The notes beneath the pieces were generated by a model. It made no database searches. It had not been told where the DNA came from and saw only the letters and a list, made by a program, of their open reading frames with translations. From positions 1,612,001-1,676,000 of the forward strand of contig NZ_JABAIM010000001.1 in the NCBI RefSeq assembly GCF_012641365.1: 64,000 bases of DNA. Direction: 5' to 3'. Below, one piece after another: positions 18,417 through 26,038 of this stretch. The first letter of the stretch is position 1. Every line of letters begins with the position of its first letter. The position numbers were made by a program, and so were the translations under genes. This DNA is from Leeia aquatica (GTDB lineage: Bacteria; Pseudomonadota; Gammaproteobacteria; Burkholderiales; Leeiaceae).

Positions 18417-18644
18417 TCAGGCGGCGACCTGATAGGCCGATTTGATACTGGCCAGCCGTCGCTGGGCGGCCAGCAGGTGATGGGTGGTCATAGTGGCTTC
18501 GTGCCCGCAGTCGCAGCGTAGCACGGTATCCGGCGCCGTACTTTTCAGATGTCTTCGCATTTCATGCCCGCAGGCCGTGCATGCCACCACCAGCGTGGCA
18601 TTCAGGTGTTTGTCGAGGTCAAGATCAAAGGACAACGGCTTCAT
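18417..18644 (-). CDS. Small CxxC/CxC protein, putative zinc ribbon, unknown function
   Basis: A 75-residue protein. The start at 18644 has GAGGTAG upstream; an upstream in-frame ATG adds 14 residues but lacks a site. C22-x2-C25 and C44-x-C46 form a likely metal-binding knuckle around a short basic stretch with H27 and H32, followed by an amphipathic helix of 25 residues. No family is recognised. The layout suggests a zinc-ribbon domain with a C-terminal helix, perhaps nucleic-acid or protein binding. Confidence 0.65.
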   Translation of the reverse strand: MKPLSFDLDLDKHLNATLVVACTACGHEMRRHLKSTAPDTVLRCDCGHEATMTTHHLLAAQRRLASIKSAYQVAA

Positions 18645-18746
18645 TGTGGCTACCTCACGGTTACGAAGACAACCCGTCTTTGCCAACGGGAATTTTCATT
18701 TTAGACAGCGTAGCTGCCCGTGAGGGGTGCCGTTCGTCGGCGTGTT

Positions 18747-19451
18747 TCAGGGTGTTTGTGTGGCCATCAAGACTTCTTCTGCGCTGAGATAGCGCCAGGC
18801 CCCCAAGGGTAGCTCACCCAGAGCCAGACACCCAATCTGCGCCCGGTGCAGTCCTTCCACCCGATTGCCCGCCGCAGCCACCATGCGTTTCACTTGATGG
18901 TATTTGCCCTGCTCGATGGTCAGCGACAGGCTCCGCTCCGACACCCGCTGCGTATCATGCGCGGCCAATGGTACGGTCTCGCCATGCAGCAGCACACCAC
19001 TCTGCAAGCTATGCAGCTGTTCATCATTGAGCAGGTGTTTGAGCTGGGCCAGATAGCGTTTGGGGACATGGCGCCGCGGATGCATCAGCGCATGCAGCCA
19101 CGGTCCATCGTCGGACAGCAATAACAAGCCTGTGGTGTCCTGATCCAGCCGCCCGGCAGGCTGCACCCCGCGCAGGCGCAGGGGCTCCGGCAACAGGGCG
19201 AACACGCTGGCGTGATGCTGTGGCTGCTGCGAACACTCGTAACCTGCCGGCTTGTGCAACATCAGGTACACCTGCGCCCGGTACCGCCATTCAGTCTCAT
19301 CAACATGGAAGCAAGTGTCTTGCCAGTCCTGCTCGTAACGCCAGTCCAGACAGGGTTCACCACCCAGTGCCACCCGCCCCGCTTCGATCAGCGCCCGGCA
19401 CTGCTTGCGGCTGCCAAAACCCTGGCTATGCAGCATGCGCTCCAGATTCAC
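18747..19451 (-). CDS. rsuA: 16S rRNA pseudouridine synthase, RsuA/RluE family
   Basis: A 234-residue enzyme that isomerises uridine to pseudouridine, most likely U516 of 16S rRNA. An S4 RNA-binding domain occupies residues 1-55 (NLERMLHSQGFGSRKQCRALI). The catalytic motif GRLDQDTTGLLLLSDDG has Asp103, and the C-terminal IEQGKYHQVKRMVAAAGNRV is typical of the RsuA branch. The GTG start at 19451 overlaps the stop of the upstream ArsC-like gene. Large-subunit enzymes such as RluE or RluF are the alternative. Confidence 0.88.
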   Translation of the reverse strand: MNLERMLHSQGFGSRKQCRALIEAGRVALGGEPCLDWRYEQDWQDTCFHVDETEWRYRAQVYLMLHKPAGYECSQQPQHHASVFALLPEPLRLRGVQPAGRLDQDTTGLLLLSDDGPWLHALMHPRRHVPKRYLAQLKHLLNDEQLHSLQSGVLLHGETVPLAAHDTQRVSERSLSLTIEQGKYHQVKRMVAAAGNRVEGLHRAQIGCLALGELPLGAWRYLSAEEVLMATQTP

Positions 19452-19825
19452 GCGGCAGACGCTCCGAACAGCGCATCCAGCCACGGCGCCAGCCGCTCGC
19501 TGGGTCGCGCCACCAGCGCCTGCTCACCGCACACCACAATGGGACGTTCAATCAGCCGAGGATGGGCCACCATGGCCGCCAGCAAATGCGCCCGACTCAG
19601 CGAAGCCTCCGCCAGACCCAGTTCCTTGAACTCGGCTTCCTGCTGCCGCATCAACTGGCGCGGATCATCCATGCCCAGCCGCTGCAACAGGCGATCCAGT
19701 TCCTCGACTGACGGCGGCTGTTGCAAGTAGGAGACCAGCTCCACCTCAATACCGCGAGCCTGCAGGGTGGCGAGCCCTTGTCGTGATTTGGAGCAAGCCG
19801 GATTATGATAATACTGCACCCGCAC
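19448..19825 (-). CDS. ArsC/Spx-family thioredoxin-fold reductase
   Basis: A 125-residue protein of the ArsC/YfgD family. Cys11 in YYHNPACSKSRQ is the redox/arsenate-attacking residue, and RPIVVCGEQALVARPSE near the C-terminus is typical of the glutaredoxin-coupled type. GGGAGG precedes the GTG start at 19825. With no arsR or arsB nearby, a general glutathione-linked role is as likely as arsenate reduction, so no gene symbol is given. Confidence 0.85.
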   Translation of the reverse strand: MRVQYYHNPACSKSRQGLATLQARGIEVELVSYLQQPPSVEELDRLLQRLGMDDPRQLMRQQEAEFKELGLAEASLSRAHLLAAMVAHPRLIERPIVVCGEQALVARPSERLAPWLDALFGASAA

Positions 19826-19899
19826 GGTGCCCTCCCGGTGACAATCGTCATGCAAAGGCGCTATTGTAGCGCCCCGGCACCCACTTCAGGAAAGCACAC

Positions 19900-20100
19900 A
19901 TGGAAGAGCGCATTACCAATCTGGAAATCAAATTCAGCCTGCAGGATGACCTGCTGGACAGCCTGAACCAGCTGGTAGCCAAGCAGCAACAGCAGATCGA
20001 CCGCCTGCAGTATGAACTGGTACAAATGGCACAGCAGCTGCGGGCGCTGGAGCACAGTCGCCCGCTGAATGCGGCGGATGACATCCCGCCGCATTACTGA
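19900..20100 (+). CDS. slyX: SlyX family protein
   Basis: A 66-residue, almost fully coiled-coil protein (MEERITNLEIKFSLQDDLLD at the start, then many Gln/Leu heptads) with the conserved C-terminal DDIPPHY. SlyX is widely conserved but of unknown function. It stands alone and ends 6 bp from the convergent ABC solute-binding gene, with no terminator visible between them. Confidence 0.92.
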   Translation: MEERITNLEIKFSLQDDLLDSLNQLVAKQQQQIDRLQYELVQMAQQLRALEHSRPLNAADDIPPHY

Positions 20101-20106
20101 GCAGCC

Positions 20107-21402
20107 TCAGGAGCCGATCTTCAGCCCGGTAGACTGGGCAATCTGCTTGGCGGCTTCATCCAGCGCCTGCTGGGCATCCGGGTATTTGCCTTGCAGGAAA
20201 TCGTTCTGCACCTTGACCACCACTTGTGAAGCGGCCGACATGAACGGTGTGCTGCGCACACTGACAATGTGTTGCTGGGTTGCCAGTATGGTCGGCCAGA
20301 TCTTTTGCCCGCCCCAGTAGGGCTGCGCGGCTTCCACATCCGGACTGTGCAGCGCAGGCAGGTAAGACGGCACCAGTCCATTCTTCAGGAAGATGCCCTG
20401 GCTGTCCTTGGTGGCCAGTGCAAACTTGACGAAGGCCCAGGCTGCGTCCTGCGATTTGCTGGTACCCGAAATCGCCAGCGCCGAGCCGCCATTATTGGCG
20501 GCACGCAGCCCGCCCTTGTTGAACGCCGGCATCAGATAGACGCCCCATTTGCCGCTCTGCTCCGGCATGGTGTCGCGGATGGAGCCTTCATACCAGGCAC
20601 CGTCCACCGCCGAGGCAGCCTTGTTGGCCTTGAGCGCCTGCAGGCGTCCATCCCAGTCGCCGGTGCCAATGATGCCGGACGAGACCAGATCCTTCAGCTT
20701 GGACATCGCCTTCACGCAGGTAGGCTGGTTGATGGTAATGCGGATGTCGTTGCCACTCTGGGTAAAGTAGGAGCAGCGGTTCTGATTGGCCAGCATTGAG
20801 AACCAGCTGTCACCGGTCAGGTGGTTGGACATCGCCATCTTCACCTGCCCGTTGGTGGCTTTGGACAGCTTGAGGCCTGCTGCCTTGAAATCATCCCAGG
20901 TTTCAATCTTGCTGGCGTCTATACCCGCCTGCTGGTAAAGGTCGCGCCGGTAGAACACCGCCACCGGGCCGGAATCCCATGGCAGCGCATAGGTGTGCCC
21001 TCCCGCCTGCAGCTCAGCCCATTTGAAGGCCGGGAAATCCTTGTTCAGCTGCTGCACACCGAAACGCTCCAGCGTGGCAAAGCACTGCGGGAACTGTTTC
21101 CAGTATTTCTCGGCGGCGCTGTTCTCCAGCATCACCACATCGGCCAGCCCCTGCCCTTTGGCTGCACAGGCGGCCAGCGCCTGTTCATAAACCTGATCGG
21201 TCGACAGCTCCTTGACCACCACCTTGACGCCGGGATACTGCTTGTTGAACGCTGGCGTCACCTTGCGCAGGGCATCGGCGGCAATATCCCAAGCCCAGAC
21301 GGTAATCTCGCCACTGGGGGCAGCGTGCAGCGTTGGCGCCGCAATCAAAAGCGTATAGAGAACAGCTTTGGCAATACGGGACGGCTGACGGACAAACGGC
21401 AT
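20107..21402 (-). CDS. Carbohydrate ABC transporter, periplasmic solute-binding protein
   Basis: A 431-residue family 1 extracellular solute-binding protein with a signal peptide cleaved near residue 27 (LHAAPSGEI). The fold is shown by EITVWAWDIAADALRKVTPAFNKQYPGVKV at the mature N-terminus and by a central GGHTYALPWDSGPVAVFYRRDLY (aromatic sugar-binding surface), as in UgpB, MalE and CUT1 binding proteins. It is the last gene of a minus-strand operon with two permeases. The sugar is not predictable from sequence. Confidence 0.88.
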   Translation of the reverse strand: MPFVRQPSRIAKAVLYTLLIAAPTLHAAPSGEITVWAWDIAADALRKVTPAFNKQYPGVKVVVKELSTDQVYEQALAACAAKGQGLADVVMLENSAAEKYWKQFPQCFATLERFGVQQLNKDFPAFKWAELQAGGHTYALPWDSGPVAVFYRRDLYQQAGIDASKIETWDDFKAAGLKLSKATNGQVKMAMSNHLTGDSWFSMLANQNRCSYFTQSGNDIRITINQPTCVKAMSKLKDLVSSGIIGTGDWDGRLQALKANKAASAVDGAWYEGSIRDTMPEQSGKWGVYLMPAFNKGGLRAANNGGSALAISGTSKSQDAAWAFVKFALATKDSQGIFLKNGLVPSYLPALHSPDVEAAQPYWGGQKIWPTILATQQHIVSVRSTPFMSAASQVVVKVQNDFLQGKYPDAQQALDEAAKQIAQSTGLKIGS

Positions 21403-21453
21403 TTCATGTCTCCCACTCTGTTGGTCTGGTGTCTCGGGGGCAGTTGCACCCTG

Positions 21454-22281
21454 TTATTTGACGGCGCCCGCCGTCATGCCTGCCACAATCTGCCGCTGCA
21501 AGAACAGGAACAGCAGCACAAATGGCAGCGTCATTACCAGCACACCGGCCATCACGCCCCCCCAGTGCACCCGGAATCCATTCACCAGTCGCCCGATAGC
21601 GACCGGTGCAGTCATCATGTTGTCGTCACTCAATACCAGCATCGGCCACAGGTAGTCGGTCCAGGCCGACAGAAACAGCAAAATGCCCAAGGCCGCCAGC
21701 CCCGGTTTGACCATCGGCAGCGCCACCCGCCAGAACGCCTGCCACTCACCCGCGCCATCCATCCGGGCAGCATCCAACACCTCCTGCGGCAGGCTGAGGA
21801 AAATCTGCCGCATGAAGAACACCCCGAGCGCATTGGCCATATAGGGCAGCAGCACGCCGAAGCGGTTGTTGGCCAGCCCCAGGTCGCGGGCAATCAGCAG
21901 ATACTGCGGAATCAGCACCGCACTGAGCGGGATGGTGAGGGTGAACATCACCAGCGAAAAGGTCAGCTTCTGTCCGGTAAAGCGGAAGCGGGCAAAGGCA
22001 TAGCCCGCCATGGCAGATACCAGCAGTCCGACCACGGTGTAAGTACTGGACAGCAGCGCACTGTTCGCCAGCGCGGTGAAGAACGGCGCACGCTCCTGCA
22101 GTACCGCCAGATTGGCCAACAGTTCCTTGCCCGGCAGCCACGGCAAGGGGGTTTGATACAGGGCGGCATCATCATGGCTGGCAAACACCAGCATCAGCCA
22201 CAGTGGCAATAACCACAGCAGAGACAGCAGCAACATGCCGCCGTTGAACAGCAGTGCGGTGAAGGGGCGCAGTTTCTGCAT
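21454..22281 (-). CDS. Carbohydrate ABC transporter permease, MalG type
   Basis: A 275-residue inner-membrane permease with six helices. The EAA loop is ARMDGAGEWQAFWRVALPMVKPGLAALGIL near residues 170-200, which contacts the ATPase. The short N-terminus identifies the MalG-like subunit. It starts 3 bp after the upstream permease gene. With its partner it forms the transmembrane channel of a CUT1 sugar importer. Confidence 0.9.
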   Translation of the reverse strand: MQKLRPFTALLFNGGMLLLSLLWLLPLWLMLVFASHDDAALYQTPLPWLPGKELLANLAVLQERAPFFTALANSALLSSTYTVVGLLVSAMAGYAFARFRFTGQKLTFSLVMFTLTIPLSAVLIPQYLLIARDLGLANNRFGVLLPYMANALGVFFMRQIFLSLPQEVLDAARMDGAGEWQAFWRVALPMVKPGLAALGILLFLSAWTDYLWPMLVLSDDNMMTAPVAIGRLVNGFRVHWGGVMAGVLVMTLPFVLLFLFLQRQIVAGMTAGAVK

Positions 22282-22284
22282 GGC

Positions 22285-23202
22285 TTAGTCCTCCCGCCCG
22301 ACCAGCTTGAACTGGATCAGCGCACCCAGCACCGCCAGCAGTACGATCAGCCAGGCCACCATGGCGGAATAGCCAAAATCGAACATGCGGAAGCCTTGCC
22401 GGTACATGTAGAGCGACAAGGTCAAGGTAGCATCTCCGGGGCCACCGGAGGTGATCAGCGCAGGCTCGGCATACAACTGCAGCGTGCCAATCAGCGACAG
22501 CACCATGCAGAACAACAGCACATTCTTCAACCGTGGCAGGGTGATGAACCAGAACTGCTGCCAGCGCGATGCCCCATCCAGTCGCGCGGCCTCGTACAGG
22601 TCCGCCGGAATCTGCTGCACCCCGGCCAGCAACAGGATGGCGTTGTAGCCGGTCCAGCGCCAGGTTAGCGCGATGGCGATCACTGCCGTAGCGCCGTGGG
22701 GTGAGTTCAGCCATTCCACTGGCCCGACGCCCAGGCTGGTCAACCACTGGTTGACCGCACCGAACTGGTCATTGAACAGCAAACGAAACAGCGCCGCGTA
22801 AGCCACTTCACCCACCACCACCGGCACAAACAGGGCAAAGCGATGCAGGGCGCGCCAGCGCAGGTTGGGTGAAGCCAGCGCCACCGCCAGTGCGGTGGCC
22901 AGCAGCAGCATGAATGGCACTTGCAGCAGGATGATCAGCAGGGTGTTGCGCAATGCGGTCCACAGCATCGGGTCGGACCACAGGCGGCTCAGGTTGCTGA
23001 GCGGTGCCCACAGCGCGGGTTGCTGCCGGGTGTCGTGCAGCATCAGCCAGAGGGCATCAGTAATCGGGTACAGCCAGAACAGCCCAAACAGCAGCAGGTA
23101 GGGGGCCAGAAAGCCCCAGGCCACACCATTCTGCGCCCAACGGATGCGGGCCCGTACCGGGTGGCCGACGCCCGGCGCGGTCAAGCTCATACTGTCAGTC
23201 AT
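22285..23202 (-). CDS. Carbohydrate ABC transporter permease, MalF type
   Basis: A 305-residue permease with six helices after a cytosolic N-terminal tail, and the EAA loop EAARLDGASRWQQFWFITLPRLKNVL near residue 210. The ATG at 23202 is preferred because GGGGGAT precedes it and longer forms would lack a site. It is the first gene of the operon. No ATP-binding subunit is encoded in the operon or window, so a shared ATPase such as an MsmX/UgpC-type protein must be supplied from elsewhere. Confidence 0.88.
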   Translation of the reverse strand: MTDSMSLTAPGVGHPVRARIRWAQNGVAWGFLAPYLLLFGLFWLYPITDALWLMLHDTRQQPALWAPLSNLSRLWSDPMLWTALRNTLLIILLQVPFMLLLATALAVALASPNLRWRALHRFALFVPVVVGEVAYAALFRLLFNDQFGAVNQWLTSLGVGPVEWLNSPHGATAVIAIALTWRWTGYNAILLLAGVQQIPADLYEAARLDGASRWQQFWFITLPRLKNVLLFCMVLSLIGTLQLYAEPALITSGGPGDATLTLSLYMYRQGFRMFDFGYSAMVAWLIVLLAVLGALIQFKLVGRED

Positions 23203-23345
23203 GTCATCCCCCGAGACAGGACCTGACCCTGAACAGGGCCTGAGGTCGCGGCTGGCTTGGTACCAGCTCTGTGTGTCGAGGGTCATTCTGTTGCACCGGT
23301 CAAGCCCGGCACAACCGATCAATTCTCATGGAATGAATAAAGAGA

Positions 23346-23367
23346 GCTAATGCATTAGCCGTGTAAA
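23346..23367 (-). promoter_or_regulatory. Promoter/operator candidate for the sugar ABC operon
   Basis: A perfect 14-bp palindrome, GCTAATGCATTAGC (23346-23359), lies directly downstream of a TTTACA -35-like hexamer (minus strand, 23362-23367), where a repressor would block RNA polymerase. The sequence is compatible with a LacI-family site. The operon start codon is about 145 bp away. Confidence 0.5.
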
Positions 23368-23385
23368 CGTCCTGCAGATGCGACA

Positions 23386-25188
23386 TCAGCCCCGCTCGCT
23401 GGGCACCACTTTCATGACTTCTTCTACGGTGGTGAGCCCGGCGGCCACTTTCTGCGCCCCGGCCAGACGCAGGGTGCGCATGCCCTCCTGCACCGCCTCG
23501 GCGCGCAAGGCATCCAGCTCCACCCCGGTGGCAATCTTGTGGCGCAAGCCGGTGCTGATGCTCATCATCTCATACAGACCGATGCGGCCCCGAAAGCCGG
23601 TCATCCGGCATTCCAGACAACCCTTGGCCCGGTAGGCCCCAGTGGGCAGGGGGCCACGGCGCGGGGCCAGCAGCTCGTTCCACAACGCCTCATCCGGTGC
23701 GCCCGGCTCCTTGCAGTGCGGGCACAGGGTACGCACCAGCCGCTGCGCCATCACCCCGACCACGGTCGAGCTGATCAGATACGGCGGTACCCCCAGCTCA
23801 CGCAGGCGGATGATGGCCGAAGGGGCATCATTGGTATGCAGGGTGGATAGCACCAGATGCCCGGTCAGCGCCGCTTGTACCGCCATGTCCGCCGTGTCGC
23901 GGTCGCGGATTTCGCCCACCATGATGATGTCCGGGTCCTGCCGCAGCAGCGCCCGCACACTGGCGGCAAAGTCGAGGTCGATCTGCGGCTGCACCTGCAT
24001 CTGGTTGAATGCGGGCTCGACCATTTCAATCGGGTCTTCCACCGTGCAGACATTCACCTCATCGTTCGCCAGTTGCTTGAGGGTGGTGTACAAGGTGGTG
24101 GTCTTGCCGGAGCCGGTCGGCCCGGTAACCAGCACGATGCCGTGCGGCTGGTTCACATAGCCCTGCCAGCGCTGGCTGTCGTCCCGACTGAAACCCAGCT
24201 CGGCGAAGTTGCGAATCAGCACCTGCGGGTCGAAGATGCGCATCACCAGCTTCTCACCAAAGGCGGTAGGCAAGGTGGACAGGCGCAGCTCGATTTCACG
24301 GCCATCCGGCGACTTGGTCTTGATGCGGCCATCCTGTGGTCGCCGCTTCTCGGCCAGATCCATCCGCCCCAGCACCTTGATGCGGGCGACAATGGCATTC
24401 ATCACCGTGGCGGGCACCTGATACACCGGGTGCAGCACGCCGTCGATCCGAAAGCGCACGTTGCCACTCTCGCGGCGCGGCTCGACATGAATGTCCGACG
24501 CACGCTGCTCATAGGCATACTGGAACAGCCAGTCGACCAGTGCCACCACATGGTGGTCGTTGGCATCGACATCACCGCGTCGCCCCAGTTGCACCAGCTG
24601 CTCAAAATTGGCCAGCTGCGGCTGCTGCCCACCCTGTGCCACGGTCTGCTTGACGAAGCGGGACAGATTATTGAATTCCGGCAAGTAACGGGCAATGTCT
24701 TGCGGATTGGCCAGCACCCGCTTGATCTTCAAGCCGAGAATCTGCGTCAGCTCCTCCTCCCAGGCACGGGCAAAGGGCTCGGCAGTCGCCACCGTCACGC
24801 TGTTACGATCCACCGCCACCGGCAAGATGCCATGGCGGCTGGCATAGGCCTGGGTCAACACCCCACCCACACTGGCCACGTCGATTTTCAGCGGATCAAT
24901 CACCAGATAGGGCAAACCCACCCGCCCGGCCAGCCAGTGTCCCAGCCAGTCCATGTCCACCAGCGCGTGCGGTGGCTTGGCGCTGTGCCAGTTCTGCGCT
25001 GCAATCAGGGTAAACGGGTGTACATCACCATGCACCGAGGTTCGCGCCGGAATCAGGAAGTCCGCAATCTCCGCCTCCCTCAGCACGCCTTCCAGCAACA
25101 GGCAATTCAACACCTCCCGTGTCGACAGGCGCGGGTCTGCCTTGCTGCGGATCGGGGAGAAGGTAGAAGCAGGCGCTGCAACCGTCAT
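23386..25188 (-). CDS. GspE/PilB-family secretion/pilus ATPase, orphan
   Basis: A 600-residue hexameric motor ATPase. Residues about 15-170 form the T2SSE/MshEN N-terminal region. The central domain has EQRASDIHVEPRR, the Walker A GPTGSGKTTT at about residue 355, an Asp box GEIRDRDTADMAVQAALTGH, and a His box STLHTNDAPSAIIRL. A C-terminal tetra-Cys zinc module (CPHC and CLEC) is near 487-527. Such proteins power type IV pili or type II secretion from the cytosolic face. No pilin, PilC or secretin gene is nearby, so its machine is elsewhere or it serves a pilus-like system. Confidence 0.9.
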   Translation of the reverse strand: MTVAAPASTFSPIRSKADPRLSTREVLNCLLLEGVLREAEIADFLIPARTSVHGDVHPFTLIAAQNWHSAKPPHALVDMDWLGHWLAGRVGLPYLVIDPLKIDVASVGGVLTQAYASRHGILPVAVDRNSVTVATAEPFARAWEEELTQILGLKIKRVLANPQDIARYLPEFNNLSRFVKQTVAQGGQQPQLANFEQLVQLGRRGDVDANDHHVVALVDWLFQYAYEQRASDIHVEPRRESGNVRFRIDGVLHPVYQVPATVMNAIVARIKVLGRMDLAEKRRPQDGRIKTKSPDGREIELRLSTLPTAFGEKLVMRIFDPQVLIRNFAELGFSRDDSQRWQGYVNQPHGIVLVTGPTGSGKTTTLYTTLKQLANDEVNVCTVEDPIEMVEPAFNQMQVQPQIDLDFAASVRALLRQDPDIIMVGEIRDRDTADMAVQAALTGHLVLSTLHTNDAPSAIIRLRELGVPPYLISSTVVGVMAQRLVRTLCPHCKEPGAPDEALWNELLAPRRGPLPTGAYRAKGCLECRMTGFRGRIGLYEMMSISTGLRHKIATGVELDALRAEAVQEGMRTLRLAGAQKVAAGLTTVEEVMKVVPSERG

Positions 25189-25331
25189 GATGGCCTTTGA
25201 TGGAGGATATCCGGAGACGGGCCCATTATAGCCCGGTCAACTCTGGCCGTATCTGCCTTTCAGGTCAGATGGGTCAAGCCGCCTGCACCAGCGGCCCCCA
25301 CGCGCAGCAAGCATGCAGGATCAAACATTTC

Positions 25332-25345
25332 TTGATGCGCATCAT
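25332..25345 (+). promoter_or_regulatory. FNR/DNR-type box upstream of the hemerythrin gene
   Basis: TTGAT-GCGC-ATCAT matches the DNR/FNR consensus TTGAT-N4-ATCAA with one change. Its centre is about 60 bp before the hemerythrin start, compatible with a class II activator position (-41.5) and a start point near 25380. The likely regulator is the DNR-type protein encoded at 40968-41648. Confidence 0.7.
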
Positions 25346-25398
25346 TCAGAACCGTCCGGACAAGGGGGACACTGGACCCCTGTTCCGGAAGGATGCGC

Positions 25399-25836
25399 AT
25401 GATGTCGCTCACCACTACCCTCACCCTTGAACACCGCCAGTGTGACGAGTTGTACACCACCCTGGAAAACACCTTGCGCAACAGTGACTGGCTGCAGGCC
25501 GAGCGCCTGTTTGCCCGCTTCAGCGGCAGCCTGCTGCAGCATTTTGTCGATGAAGAGCAACTACTGTTCCCTGCCTTTGAGGCGGTCACCGGCAATCGCA
25601 GCGGGCCGACCCAGGTCATGCGCTTTGAGCACCAGCAGATACGGGATGAACTGGATGCGCTGCAGCATGGCATACAGCAGCGCGACCGCTCGGCGGCCAT
25701 TGGTCATGCCGACACCCTGCTGATCCTGATCCAGCAACATAATGTGAAAGAAGAAAACATTCTCTACCCGATGTGCGAGCAGCGCATTCCGGATATCGCG
25801 CAACGCTGGCAGGAGCGGCATCATGTCGCCGCGTGA
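25399..25836 (+). CDS. Hemerythrin HHE-domain protein
   Basis: A 145-residue four-helix-bundle protein with the di-iron ligand pattern of hemerythrins: His in TLEHRQCDEL, H-F-x3-E in LLQHFVDEEQLLFPAFE, His in MRFEHQQIRDEL, and H-x4-E in LIQQHNVKEENILYP. Such proteins bind O2 or NO, or repair iron centres in nitrosative stress. GGAAGG at 25387-25392 favours the ATG at 25399 (or 25402) over one at 25393. It is the first gene of a three-gene operon with a DNR-type box, leading into norCB, so a role in NO handling is inferred. Confidence 0.88.
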   Translation: MMSLTTTLTLEHRQCDELYTTLENTLRNSDWLQAERLFARFSGSLLQHFVDEEQLLFPAFEAVTGNRSGPTQVMRFEHQQIRDELDALQHGIQQRDRSAAIGHADTLLILIQQHNVKEENILYPMCEQRIPDIAQRWQERHHVAA

Positions 25837-26038
25837 CCTGCGCGGCATGGTGCCACCCGAACCGATGGAAATCATCCTGGATGCGGTAGACACGGCAGCG
25901 GCGGGCAGCCAGCTGCAATACCTGTTACCGCATTTTCCGCAACCGCTGCTGCCCTACCTGCAGCAGCGCGGGGTGTTTTACGACAGCGAGATGTTGCCGG
26001 ACTATAGCGGCGTGGTGCTGACCCTGACCTTGCCGTGA
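25823..26038 (+). CDS. DUF2249 family protein
   Basis: A 71-residue protein with the DUF2249 core DLRGMVPPEPMEIILDAVDTAAAGSQLQYLLPHFPQPLLPYLQQRG, a TusA/SirA-like alpha-beta sandwich. It overlaps the hemerythrin gene by 14 bp in another frame, so translation is coupled. DUF2249 often occurs next to or fused with HHE hemerythrin domains in denitrifiers. The molecular function is unknown; the partnership with hemerythrin is inferred from context. Confidence 0.85.
   Translation: MSPRDLRGMVPPEPMEIILDAVDTAAAGSQLQYLLPHFPQPLLPYLQQRGVFYDSEMLPDYSGVVLTLTLP

Noticed and set aside
19448-19825. True arsenate reductase with arsenic-resistance function
   Set aside because: There are no arsR, arsB or acr3 neighbours; the family is broad, so only a family-level call is made.
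25823-25836. Overlap of hemerythrin and DUF2249 genes as a possible frameshift of one fused gene
   Set aside because: Each has a complete domain and its own start and stop, and ATG/stop overlaps are common throughout this window.
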